Source: Zopfochytrium polystomum
Taxonomy: Eukaryota > Chytridiomycota > Chytridiomycetes > Chytridiales > Chytridiaceae
NCBI GenBank assembly: GCA_025765615.1
Contig: JAIVFJ010000512.1
Location: 1 to 29,504 of the forward strand
Direction of reading: 5' to 3'
DNA: 29,504 nt
The notes under the pieces are model-generated. The model searched no databases and had not been told where the DNA came from. It saw only the letters and a list, made by a program, of their open reading frames with translations. Below are positions 1 through 9,762 of the stretch, one piece after another (positions within the stretch are counted from its first letter, which is position 1; each line of letters opens with the position of its first letter). The translations under genes were made by a program, and so were the position numbers.

Positions 1-6
1 CACAAC

Positions 7-32
7 CCCCCCCCCCCCCCCCCCCCCCCCCC
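7..32 (+). repeat. Poly-C run
   Basis: An almost pure C run in the tail of the intron that ends at 70, just before the first visible ATPase exon. It is a slippage-prone tract and its length in the assembly should be treated as approximate. Confidence 0.9.
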
Positions 33-70
33 AACTCTGCCCGCTCCCCCAACTTTTTTCGAATCGACAG

Positions 71-3000
71 AATCAAATGACAGTCACCAACCTCTGGGTC
101 GACGGCAAGATGTTTGTCGCTGGCCCCACCGCTGGCGAAGAGCTCGCGCTCGACGACTCCGTCCCCGGCGTCATGGAAATCGTGTACATGAGCGCGTTGT
201 GCTCGCGCGCGGTATGTTTGCTTTCTTTTTTTTCTTTTGCGTTGGATGGGAACTGAAAAAAAAATGTCTGTAACCCCGGCTCGTTTCAGAAATTCGACCG
301 CACCGACGCGCCCGTCGAGAAGCGCGGTATCATCGGCGACCGCCACCGAGTCTGGCCTGCTGCGGTTTGTGGGGAAGAAGCTGGCTACTATCGACAAGGT
401 AGGCATGCCGCATAGGGAACTTTAACCCCTCCCTCGTTTCGGAGCTCCTTCTTGAAGGAAAACTTCAACCAAAGGAAAACTTCAACTATCGCCCACCTCC
501 TCCTCTTCCCAACCCCCGCCAACCTCGCAAAAAAAAAAAAAGGTCCACGACCAATTCCCCAAACGCTTCGACCTCCCCTTCAACAGCGACACCAAAACCC
601 ACACCTCGATCCACCGCATGCCCCACAAAACCGGCCCACTCACCCTCTTCATGAAGGGCGCTCCCGAACGCGTCCTCCGCAACTGCGCATCCATCCTCCG
701 CGACGGGCAACCCGTCGACATGACCGAAGCCCACAGGGATGAGTTTACAAAGGCGTACGAGGCCATGGCGGGCAAGGGACACCGCGTGCTGGCGTTCGCG
801 CAGCTGCAGATGCATGGAGAGGTGTATGGCGAGGAGCATGTATTTACGAAGGAGGAGTTGGTGAGGATGGATTACCAGAAGGTTGGTGGCGTGGGGTGCG
901 CAACCCAACACAAACGCGTTTCTAATTCTCAATTCCTTAGGTCGGCCTCTGCTTCGTCGGCCTCGTCTCCCTCGAAGACCCGCCCAAGCACGGCGTCCGC
1001 GAAGCCGTCGGCCGCCTCCGCACCGCCGGCATCAAAGTCGTCATGGTCACGGCGACCACCCCCCTCACCGCCGAAGCCATCGCCCGCAAAATCAACCTCG
1101 TCGTCGGCGACACCCGCGCCTCGCTCGCCCCGCCGCACCAACCGCGACCCGACGACGTCCCCGACGCGGAGGCCACGGCCGTCGTCGTCCACGGCGAGGA
1201 GATTGCTGGCATGACCGACGAGGACTGGGACGCGGTGTTTGCAAAGGACGAGATCGTGTTTGCGAGGACGAGCCCGAAGGATAAGCTGGAGATTGTGAAG
1301 AGGGCCCAGGCACTGGGGCATATTGTCGGCGTGACCGGGGATGGTGTGAATGACTCCCCCGCGCTGAAGAAGGCGGATTTGGGTATTGCTATGAACCAGT
1401 CCGGGTCGGATGTGTCGAAGGAAGGTTGGTTGCGTCTTGCTCTTGCCTGTTTTCACTTTTGTTCAAATTGAGCTGATTATTTTTCTTTGTTGGTTAGCGG
1501 CCGCCATGATTTTGCTCGACGACAACTTTGCCTCCACGGTCGCCGGCATCACCGAAGGTATGTCGTCCCGAGTTACGATACTCGCGTTTTCTCCTCTGCC
1601 TAAGGCTCACCCTTTTTCTTCCTCAAAGGTCGCCTCATTTTCGTCAACTTGAAAAAGAGCATCCAGTACGCGGTATGAGCACAGAGACATTTATCTGAAG
1701 CTGCACAAAATGCCATTCCAACACAACGTACAATTGCCCCCTCCCTCTGCCTGATATCCGTTCAACCAGGTCTCCCACATCATCCCCGAGGTCGTCCCTT
1801 ACCTCCTCTACGTCGTGGTCCCGATCCCCCTCGCGCTCACCGCCATCCAAATCCTGGTCATCGACCTCGGCTTCGAGCTCCTCGCCGCCCTCTCCTACGC
1901 CTGGGAGCCCCCCGAGACCACCGAAGGCCTGATGGCCCTCGCCCCGCGCAAGCCCGTCACCGACGACTCCATCGCCGCCCTCCGCCGCAAACACCGCGAC
2001 CAGATCCTCGCAGGCATTGCGCCCCCTGCGCCCCGCGGCGCCCGCGACCCCAACGGCGACGGCGAGAACCTGGCGTTCCCCGAGGACGAGGACTGGGTCG
2101 TGCCGTCGCGGTTTAGGAGGTACGCGCACGAATTGAGGTGCATGGCGGATTACAAGTACTGGGTCGAGCTGTTTCAGCGGCGTCGGCGGAGAGGTCCTGG
2201 TCGACGCCGAGGTCTTGAGTTGGGCGTACCTCGAGGCCGGCGTCATCGAGTGCGTCGGCGCGCTGACGACGTTCTTTGTCGTGCTCGGGTGGGGTTTCGG
2301 CATTGATGTCGCGACGGCCGTGTACGCGCAGGCGGACGGTCGGGTACTTTATGCCGCACTCGCCGGACCTTGTGTTGCCCGACGGGTCTTTGCTGGTATT
2401 TTTCCTATACTTGCGTTGTTGGCTTCTCTGAACGCCCTTTCTTTTGTAGAGCGGCGATCTGCAGTGGGAAGCCCTCAAACAGGCGCAGTCGGCGTTCTAC
2501 CTCGCCGTCCTCGTCATCCAGATGTGGAACTTGTTCACCTGCAAAGCGCGCATCCGCCTCCCGTGGGGATGGTTTATGTTCCAGTTGAGTTGGCGGGGCC
2601 CGAGTCGGAAATCACGCAATTTTGTCCATCTAATCACCCTCACCCTCCAACCGTTTCAAAAATAGAAACAAGAAACCTGGATCTCCCTTGCCGCCGGCGT
2701 CTTTTTCGGCTTCCTCATCGTCTACACGCCCGTTCATGAACGGTATGGAAATTCCCTCCCGAACACGGTCTCGATTCAACGACCCAATTCTCACAATCAA
2801 CCCCGCAAAAAAAAAAAAAAAAATACCACAAAAGCCCTCTTTGGCACTTCCATGAACCTCAACCCGGCGTACCTCTCCATCCCGATGGCCTTTGGCTTCC
2901 TCCTCCTCATCTACGGCACCCTCCGCCGCGCCTTCATGGGCCGCTTCGCCCCGTACAAGACGAACAAGGAGATCCGCGGCCTGCAGATGTACGAGACGAG

Positions 3001-3132
3001 CTACTCTTTGGTGGGTGCTTGATTATTATTTTTTTTTTTTTTCGTATCTGTTTGTGTTTTTTTTGCTCTTAATGCTCACCACCTACCGATCCCGCTTCAA
3101 AATCTCAGACGAACCTGCACAACGCCGTCTGA
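71..3132 (+). CDS. Class IIC (Na+/K+-ATPase alpha-like) P-type ATPase, 3' part, 5' end outside window
   Basis: Integral membrane cation pump, cut by the left edge. The first visible exon starts NQMTVTNLWVDG, which directly follows the DKTGT phosphorylation site in this family. Readable exons: 71-211, 290-398, 543-881, 941-1424, 1498-1557, 1629-1672, 1770-2119, 2178-2395, 2450-about 2590, then the last membrane exons, ending with TGA at 3130-3132. Motifs in order: MKGAPER (nucleotide-binding domain), DPP, TSPKDKLEIV, GDGVNDSPALKKADLGIAM, GSDVSKEA, LLDDNFAS, GRLIFVNLKKSI (start of the membrane domain), then several hydrophobic segments. KKAD and LKKSI fit class IIC rather than the fungal ENA (IID) type. 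Oddities: an extra C inside the GDATES motif (about 335), TGDHP read as TATTP (1053-1070), and an extra G near 2344. The junctions near 2590 and 2750-2840 do not join cleanly in phase. Family call is firm; whether the gene is functional is not settled. Confidence 0.93.
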
Positions 3133-3368
3133 GACACCCGGGAAGCCTTTTTCGTTCCCTTTTTCTATCATCTTTTCTACTCCTTTCTTTCTCTATTTTT
3201 CCTTTCCTTTCATACCCAAAAACAGTATGTACGATGGAAGCTCAAGTGAAAGAGTCAAAGGCCCTGGTGGGTGTCGTCGCGGGCCATGGCGATGCAGTGG
3301 AGGAAAGAGAGGACCGTGCGGGCGCCGAACGGGAAAAAATGCAAGAAGCATGGACGGACGGTAGAGCA

Positions 3369-3379
3369 AATAAAATAAA
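3369..3379 (+). terminator. Candidate polyadenylation signal of the ATPase gene
   Basis: Overlapping AATAAA/AAATAAAA hexamers about 240 nt after the ATPase stop codon. Position and sequence fit a cleavage/polyadenylation signal; no transcript evidence is available here. Confidence 0.4.
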
Positions 3380-3470
3380 AATGTACCATTTTAGTGAATG
3401 CAGGACCTGCCGATGGGAGGTCGTGAACGAGGATATTTGCGCGATCGGTTTTTTGGTCGGCGTGGGGCGT

Positions 3471-3534
3471 CACGTGGCACCACAACCAACTAACCAACGG
3501 CGGATGGATGATGTCAGCACGTGATGCGCACGTG
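3471..3534 (+). promoter_or_regulatory. Three CACGTG boxes upstream of SPO11
   Basis: CACGTG occurs at 3471-3476, 3518-3523 and 3529-3534. The last two are exactly 11 bp apart, one helical turn. The first reads GTCACGTG and the third CACGTGAC, the form bound by Cbf1-type bHLH-zip proteins. They lie 90-155 nt before the possible SPO11 start at 3625 and are the best regulatory candidate for it. Confidence 0.55.
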
Positions 3535-3624
3535 ACGCACTTCACAGTCCACATCATTCATTTCTTGGCATTTTCATCTGGTTCCCTGGTTCTGTTTTGA
3601 CTCTCCCTCACTCTCCGATGCCGA

Positions 3625-5917
3625 ATGGCCTTCGCCTGCACTGCTACTGCTACTGCCGCCGCCGCCGCCGCCGCTGCCTCGACCGCCCATCTGTCGCCGC
3701 CGCAGATTCCGCATCCCTCACCTGCCGAGGATAGCCACGCCCCCAAAACGCACGCGGTTCTCCGCTCCCTCCGCGCCTTCACCCCGCCCCTGCGCTGCAC
3801 ACATCCTCGACTCCATCGACCCCGATGCGCTCCACGACACCCACCACCCACCCTCAGCACCACTCCGCCGCCGCCCTCGACCCGGATGCCGCCCACCGGA
3901 CCGCCTTTCTCGCCCGGACCCCACCCCGCCGCTCGCTTCCTCCCGTCTCCTACTGCCCTCCAAATTCTTACTGCCCCATTACCCACCGGCGGCCCACACC
4001 ACAGCCCCCCCTCCGCCGCAGCCCTTGCCGCCGTCCTCGCCCTCCCCGCTCCCCGCTTCCTTCCTCCCCGTCCCGGCATCCCCGCCACCTCCGCCGACGT
4101 CCACACACACCCTGTACGGATCCGCTCGCGACGTCTGGCACCGCACCCACCCCCCACCAACTCCTCCCCCCACTCCCCCGCCGCCCCCACCCCCGCCTCC
4201 GGCTTCAGCCCGCCGCGACGCAACCGTCGACATCGGCGGCGCTCACGTCCGCGCCGCCACTCCCGGCGATCCCGTCACGGTGCGGAAACGCGGCAGGGAG
4301 TGGATGCTTGCGGCCCTGGTGGATGTGATGGATGCTGTCAAAAAGGCGGTTGAGGGCGGAGAAGGTGGTGGGGTTGGTTCTGGGAGGGTCTGGGTGAGGG
4401 TTGTTGCGCGAGATGGGAGAAGTGTGCAGTTGAGTGTTGGGGAGGGTATGTGAACATCTCACTAAACCCATTTACAGATACGATCCAGTTGAAAACATAC
4501 ATCGATGGAAAGACTTGAGCGCTGCGTTTCAGATTGTTTCCACAAAGTCTGCTCGATTCGGTTTGTGAAGCACTTGGTTCACCTGCCGAAAAAAACAAAA
4601 TGATTAAATCGGTTAATCGCAGGCTACTTGATGCGGGTCATAGATATCGCCATCAATTTATTAAAGTCAGATGATGTTGCAACAAAGCGGTAAGGGCAGA
4701 GATGGAGAGAGTGCAGCAACGAGTGCTTTTTTGATCCAATACCACCAGAGATGTTTTCTATCGCGACGTCGCCTTTTTCAAGTCGCAGATCAACGTTGAC
4801 AGGGTGACACTTATTCTCCGACAGTGTACTCCAACGCTAATTTCAACACTTCTGAAATTCCATTTTCTTCCCGCAAATCAGGCTGTTGACGACCTCGCTG
4901 CAACGTTTGGAGTTCCTCGGCACTGCCTGAACATTGTAACTCCTGAGCAGATGTACTAGGCAAAGATTCCCGCCCCTGACATTCTCCCTTTCTCCACCGC
5001 CACAGCACGCGGCGACAAAAGGCCTCATCGCCGGCCCAAGCCTTCTCCACGTCGCCAACCACCCCGACCCGATCCCCTGCCACGTGCCCACCCTCATCCC
5101 GCCGCCGTCCGCCCTCCTGCGCATCTCCCTCCAGCCCGCGACGCGTTTTGTCCTCGTAGTCGAAAAAGAAGCCACCTTCCGCTCCCTCGTCGACGCCGGC
5201 TTCTGTCGCCGACAGCCTGGCGCGGCCCACTGCGTGCTTGTCACTGGAAAGGGTTACCCCCGACGTCGCCACCCGCGCTGCTGTGAGGAAACTCGAGGAG
5301 ATGGGACTCCCCGTGTTTGCGCTCGTCGACGCGGATCCGCACGGGGTGGATATTTGGTTGTGCTACAAGATGGGGTCAAAGGTGCTGTATGAATATTTGA
5401 GCTTTTTGGTGTGTGGGGCACGTTTTTGAGCGGATGGCGATCCCCACAGTTCGCGTTGAGTGTGACCGCCGTTCGTGCCCATGTGCGCCTGTGTCCATGT
5501 TAAGAGAGCCTCTTTTTTTCGTGCTTCCCCCACACACGAACAGAGCATGGTGTTCGACGCTGCGAACCTCGCGACGCCGTCCGTCCGGTGGGTCGGACTG
5601 AAACCGTCCGACCGAGCGGTGCCGCGCGACCGGCTGCTGCCGCTGACGCAGCGCGACAAGGACAAGGCGCGCGCTATGCTGCGGCGAACAGATCTCGCAG
5701 CGCCGGAGCGGTGAGCTCCTTGCTTTTCGTTTTTTTTTTCTATTTCTGGTTGCGAGTCCTTCGAACGGCGTCTAACTTGTCTTTCTCTGGGTCGCGGCGG
5801 TTGCAATCCCATTGCAGCCGCGAGCTGAGCCGCATGCTCTGGCAAAACGCAAAGGCCGAGATTCAAGCGGTCGACCTGGACGTGCTGATTCAGTCGCTTG
5901 AGGCGTTGTGGTGGTAA
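3625..5917 (+). CDS. SPO11: Meiotic double-strand-break protein SPO11 (topoisomerase VI A family)
   Basis: Nuclear topoisomerase-like transesterase that makes the DNA breaks starting meiotic recombination. Exons that join in phase: 4478-4560, 4623-4689, 4749-4803, 4882-4935, 5006-5381, 5544-5710, 5818-5917. The catalytic-tyrosine motif reads TKRDVFYRDVAFFKSQ (yeast Tyr135 equivalent is the Y of FYR). Next come LNIHAATKGLIAG, the Toprim core FVLVVEKEATF and the metal-binding LVDADPHGVDI. The C-terminus has FDAANLATPSVRWVGL, PLTQRDKDKAR and NAKAEIQAVDLD, as in SPO11. An extra C in a C5 run (5257-5261) breaks the frame between LVTGKGYP and DVATR. The N-terminus is Pro/Ala-rich and moves between frames before 4450, so the start (ATG 3625) and first exon are uncertain. 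The junction at 4446-4477 is also unclear. Confidence 0.93.
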
Positions 5918-6208
5918 TGAGTGGGTCTGAGTCGTGACAGGAGGGGCTTTCGTTCAACCTTTTTCTCGTCATCAAGATGACAGCGTGGTGACGTCACCAT
6001 AGCCCAACCGCCCCACCTTGTCAGCGAGAAATCACGAGCACAACAGATCACTCTCTCGTGACACACCGCAAACCACAACCGTGCCCCATTCGCAAATTGG
6101 TAGCGTCCGCGCGATCTCTTGCACATCGCCCCCGCCCGTAGCTTCATATCCTTGCCACAAGCCTCGTTGCAAGCAAGCACGATCGTCTCCTCCTCCTCCC
6201 CAAACACA
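5918..6208. other. Short intergenic region between SPO11 and the SCP2-like gene
   Basis: Contains a perfect palindrome GTGACGTCAC at 5988-5997 and pyrimidine-rich DNA before the next start codon. No gene seen. Confidence 0.6.
5988..5997. promoter_or_regulatory. CRE-type palindrome (TGACGTCA core)
   Basis: GTGACGTCAC, a full CREB/ATF bZIP consensus, about 71 nt after the SPO11 stop and 212 nt before the SCP2-like start. Position suits the promoter of the downstream gene. Binding is inferred from sequence only. Confidence 0.5.
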
Positions 6209-7010
6209 ATGAGCAGCAGCAGCAACAACAACAACAGCGACAGCGGAGCGCCGAGCGACGCCAGGCTTCACGAGAAGCTCGCCGAGTTCCGCAAGCCCGC
6301 CCCGCCGCGCCCGTCCAACGCTTCCGTGCTCTTCCCCGAGCTCGCAAAGGACCTCGCCGCCAACCCGGCAAACAGCGGCAACCTGCGCGGCCTCTTTATC
6401 GTCACCGTGCTCAAGAAGGGCGTCAGGACCGAGGAGTGGTGAGCCATCTTCTCTTGTATCTTTGGGGTGGGTCGAGGGATCGCCTGTAGCTGTATCGTTG
6501 TGGTGGAGATGGATCCTCCCGTTTTCCCCATCCCCCTCCTGCTGCGCGTGGATTGTGTTGTGTGCGCAATGCGATCTTGCGCTTCTTCACATGTCAAAAA
6601 ACCCGCAAAAATAACCCCACTCGAATTTCCATCAAACGCACACCTTAAAAAAAAAAAAAAACAACAACAAAAACGCACACACACACAACAGGTACATGCT
6701 CTTCCCCGGCAACTCGGCGCCCCCGACCATCTCGCGCTCGCGCCCCTCCCTCCCGGCCTCCTCCTCCGGCCCTGCGCCCCCCGTCGTCGTCCTCGAAGTC
6801 GAGGACGCCGACATCCTAAACTTTGTGACGGGCGGCCTGCAGTCCGTCAAGGCATTTGTCTCGGGCCGCGTCCGCGTCGTCGGCGACCTCCAGGTCGCCC
6901 TCGAGCTCGAGGACGTCTTTCGAAAGTCGGGCGGCGTCGAGAAGGCCATGGCGTTTGTGAAGAAGGCGCAGAACGAGGGGAAGCTGGATAAGAAGAAGGC
7001 GAAACTGTGA
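6209..7010 (+). CDS. SCP2-like (sterol/lipid-carrier domain) protein
   Basis: Two exons, 6209-6438 and 6692-7010, with a clean GTGAGC...ACAG intron; a split Trp codon joins EEW to YMLFPG. About 182 residues. The N-terminus is a Ser/Asn-rich leader without a signal peptide. The fold pattern matches SCP2 domains: a strand GLFIVTVLKKG, then WYMLFPG, a variable loop, VVVLEVEDADILNFVTGG, and the signature turn LQSVKAFVSGRVRVVGDLQVALEL. The last two align with the usual ...[21 protein letters not shown]... region. SCP2 proteins bind sterols or fatty acyl chains, often in peroxisomes; the C-terminus here ends KKAKL, which resembles but is not a clear PTS1. Clean frame. Function is inferred from domain shape. 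Confidence 0.75.
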
Positions 7011-7746
7011 TGTGGGAGCGCACGGGGGTGGGCGAGTAAGGATTTATGGGGGTCGGTCGATGGCCGAGAGGTGGATGATGCTTCCAGTGCTTGGGACTGA
7101 GGCCGAAAAACAAAAAGAAACGAAAAAAAAAAATTCACCGCCATCACCGACCGACACTTGAACAGGCTCTCCTTGATGTGACTTTACCGACCTGTGCCTC
7201 CAATGCGCTCGTTCGAGCGCCACGCGCTATGTGCGCCAACGCTCAAGTTTAGAGTATTTCATGAAGTGGGTTTTCTCCAACACGAAGAGAAGAAGCGAAG
7301 GGCCTAGTGGATTGTTCCGGAAAGCCTTTTGCCTAGACGAGATCTCCACCCGATTTGCTCGCACCAGAACCCGAGAGGAAGAGGGAGGGAGCGGTGGACC
7401 GTTGGTTCGGACGAACGTGGAAGCAAGTTCCGAAACACCCGAGAAAAAGTAGCCCGCTGAACGTAAACAATTTTACGCCTTTTCCAGGCTCTTGTTCTAT
7501 CGCTGGCACCCATATAAAGCTGAGGTGGAAAGTGCGTTGCAAAAGCGTCGATTCGCCCTTTCCCCACCCCCCCACAACCGGCCACTCCCGCGTGCACCAG
7601 GCAATTTCCCCCAAAAAGCTCCAATTCGCCACTAATTGCACGACTTTGTCGTGACAGCCACTGTCCCATCACACTTCTCCCAAGGGCCCCCGCGGCTCGC
7701 GCACTCCAGAGCCTTCCCCCCCCCCCCACCCCCCCACCCCACGAAA
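7011..7746. other. Intergenic region upstream of the Cys-rich gene
   Basis: No supported gene. A TATAAA box occurs at 7513-7518, with C-rich runs near 7720-7740 just before the ATG at 7747. The first ATG after the TATA box on this strand is that at 7747, which supports it as the start. Confidence 0.5.
7513..7518 (+). promoter_or_regulatory. Candidate TATA box of the Cys-rich gene
   Basis: CATATAAAG, about 230 nt upstream of the proposed start codon, with no intervening ATG. Consistent with a core promoter followed by a long 5' UTR; not proven. Confidence 0.35.
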
Positions 7747-8564
7747 ATGATAGAAACCGGGAGGTCCTCCGGCGCCAACTGCACCGCGGGCCCCGCCGCC
7801 GTCATCCAGCTCTGCCCCTGCGACGACGCCAACGTCACCAGCCTCTCCTGCGCCGCCTCCTACCCGCGCATCACAATCACCTCCCCGCCCAACCCGGGCG
7901 TCTTCTGGAAAAACGCCTACGACTGGGGAACTTGCGGCTGCTCGCTCAACTCCTCCTCCTCCTCCTCCACCGACACCAGCACCGCCCTCGCGCCGCTACC
8001 GCCCGTCAACCCTGCACCGATACCCCTCCCGTGCGTCAACGCGTCGAACTGGGACGCCGCCGTCGCGGGATGTCAGAGTTCGGGGAAGGTCGTCGTCGAT
8101 TGGGTTTGTAAGGCGAACGAGACGAAGGTGGGGAAGCGAGAAAGGGGATGCTTCAAAAAAAAAAAAAAAAAAAAAAGAAAGAAAAAAATTGCCCTATCCA
8201 CAAACTTCGTTAACCAACAGTCCCGGGTTACCGCCAGGTCACCTGCGCCGACCCGACGGACCCGCTCCCCGTCGACCCCGCCTGCCGCGCCGCCTACACC
8301 GACAAGCTCCAAAACGGCTGCAAAAACAACAGCACCTTCGTTTCCCTCTCCTGCCGCGACGGCACCGTCTTCAACTGGGGATGCCTGATGCCGTCCACCA
8401 CCTCGTCGTCGTCGTCGTCCGCGTCGTGGATCACCGCGACGACGTCGTCGAACGTGTTGACCCGGTCGGCGGCGCGAGCGCGGACGCGGCCTGGTGTGTT
8501 GTGGAGGACGGTCTTGGGAGTGGCGGCGGTTGTGGGTGTGCTTGGGGTCGGGGTGGGTTGCTGA
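7747..8564 (+). CDS. Cys-rich, Asn/Ser-rich surface protein with hydrophobic C-terminal tail, unknown function
   Basis: Exons 7747-8107 and 8221-8564; donor GTAAGG and acceptor AACAG join in phase as DWV-F-PGYRQVTCAD. The intron holds an A-rich run. The protein is about 234 residues with many cysteines (CPCDD, CGCSLN, C-x11-C in ACRAAYTDKLQNGC, LSC, WGCL), potential N-glycosylation sites (NCT, NVT, NNST), a Ser run, a Ser/Thr stalk and a final hydrophobic stretch VLGVAAVVGVLGVGVGC. This layout fits a GPI-anchored or membrane-bound cell-surface protein. No signal peptide is seen after the ATG at 7747, so the true N-terminus may be in an unseen exon. The family is not recognised. A broken gene at 18488-19157 has the same C-x11-C spacing and tail type. 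Confidence 0.6.
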
Positions 8565-9762
8565 GCCACTTGGTGGACGCTCCTGGCCAGTTCGATTTTT
8601 TTTTTTAATTTTTTTTTTTTTTTAGTTCCCGTTTGTGGTGGGGTGAGGTAGAAATAACATCCCAAACCGTCTTACGCGAATAGAGGCTCGATTTGTCTGG
8701 TTACACCAAACTTCACGTCAGGTGATAGGCTGAAGTATGAAAAGAGCTCCCAAATATCCAACACGAAGTTTATTCCAAAAACCCAATAGAACGTTTCCAT
8801 TTCGTTTCTAGTGGCACATCAAATGTGAGACCTTCCGTTTGTAAAGCAAGTTCCTTATCTGAGTGAAGTGGTTCGTACTTTGGAAGCACGACCTTAAGTG
8901 GTGGGAAAGGCCCTGTGATCCCGTGATTCGAGCATTTCAAAACGGTTGTGTTCGCACGTCCAAGCAACTCTCAAGGCCTCAGTAGATAATGCACAGTGTC
9001 GTTCTCGGGGCCGCGTCCCCGCGTTGTCGGCGACTCGAGGACTTGTGAACAAGGAGAAGAGCAAGGGAGAGCTGGACAAGTAAAGGGGGAGGCTGTGACG
9101 TGCTTATTGCGGCGGCGGACGACAGTGGATTTTCACCGGCGGAAAATGAATATGCGAGTCTTGGATGAACGCGACTTTTTGCTCTACGTAGCTCCACGCC
9201 AACGATTTTCGGCAGAAACAGTCTTTTCCCCTTCAAAATCCCCTCAGATAAAAGGGTGAAGATGGAAGCTTTGGTGCACCCTCTGCCCCACCGCCGCATT
9301 CAACAAATTTTGCTGGAACTCTTTAATGGAAATTCGAGCCCACTAGCAGAGTTACCGACTACTAGAAATAGGGTGTAAGGGTATTTATTCAATGAGGTTC
9401 GAATATGAGCTGGTGCTGCTTCCCTCTCACACCCTCCTTCCTTTTATACTGTCCAGGTGGAAAGCAAATTGTTCGTGTGGAAATTGACAGCTGAGTCTGG
9501 ACTCTGTACGACCAGGTTCTTGTGTTCGTGTCTTTGCAGGGCATGATAACTGCAGCATGCGAATCACCACTTCGGCAGTCCAGTTCGTCACATTAATTGT
9601 CCAAAGCGACAATGAGCTCTTCATCTAACCGCCGCCACGGCCCACTCTTCGCACTCGGCACCCAGTGCAACTCAATCTGCGGCGGCTACGTTGCCGACTT
9701 CCGGGGGACGACGGGGTTGCTCTCGTACTTCTAGTGAAAAATGGCTTCCAAAATAATTCAAA
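8565..9762. other. Intergenic region, about 1.2 kb, no gene seen
   Basis: Contains poly-T runs at 8596-8622 after the Cys-rich gene, then mixed sequence of lower GC. Open frames on both strands are short and without recognisable features. Confidence 0.5.

Larger units (their letters stand above)
3133..3624. other. Intergenic region between the ATPase and SPO11
   Basis: Holds the 3' UTR of the ATPase, with AATAAA-like signals around 3369-3379, and the SPO11 upstream region with three CACGTG boxes. No coding stretch is supported here; the open frames have no family features. Confidence 0.6.

Noticed and set aside
3558..4223. Long minus-strand Gly/Arg-rich frame over the start of SPO11
   Set aside because: It is the antisense shadow of a GC-rich Pro/Ala coding stretch; no family features, and the plus strand leads into proven SPO11 exons.
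9390..9415. GGTTCGAAT resembling a tRNA B box
   Set aside because: No matching A box, acceptor stem or cloverleaf could be drawn around it.
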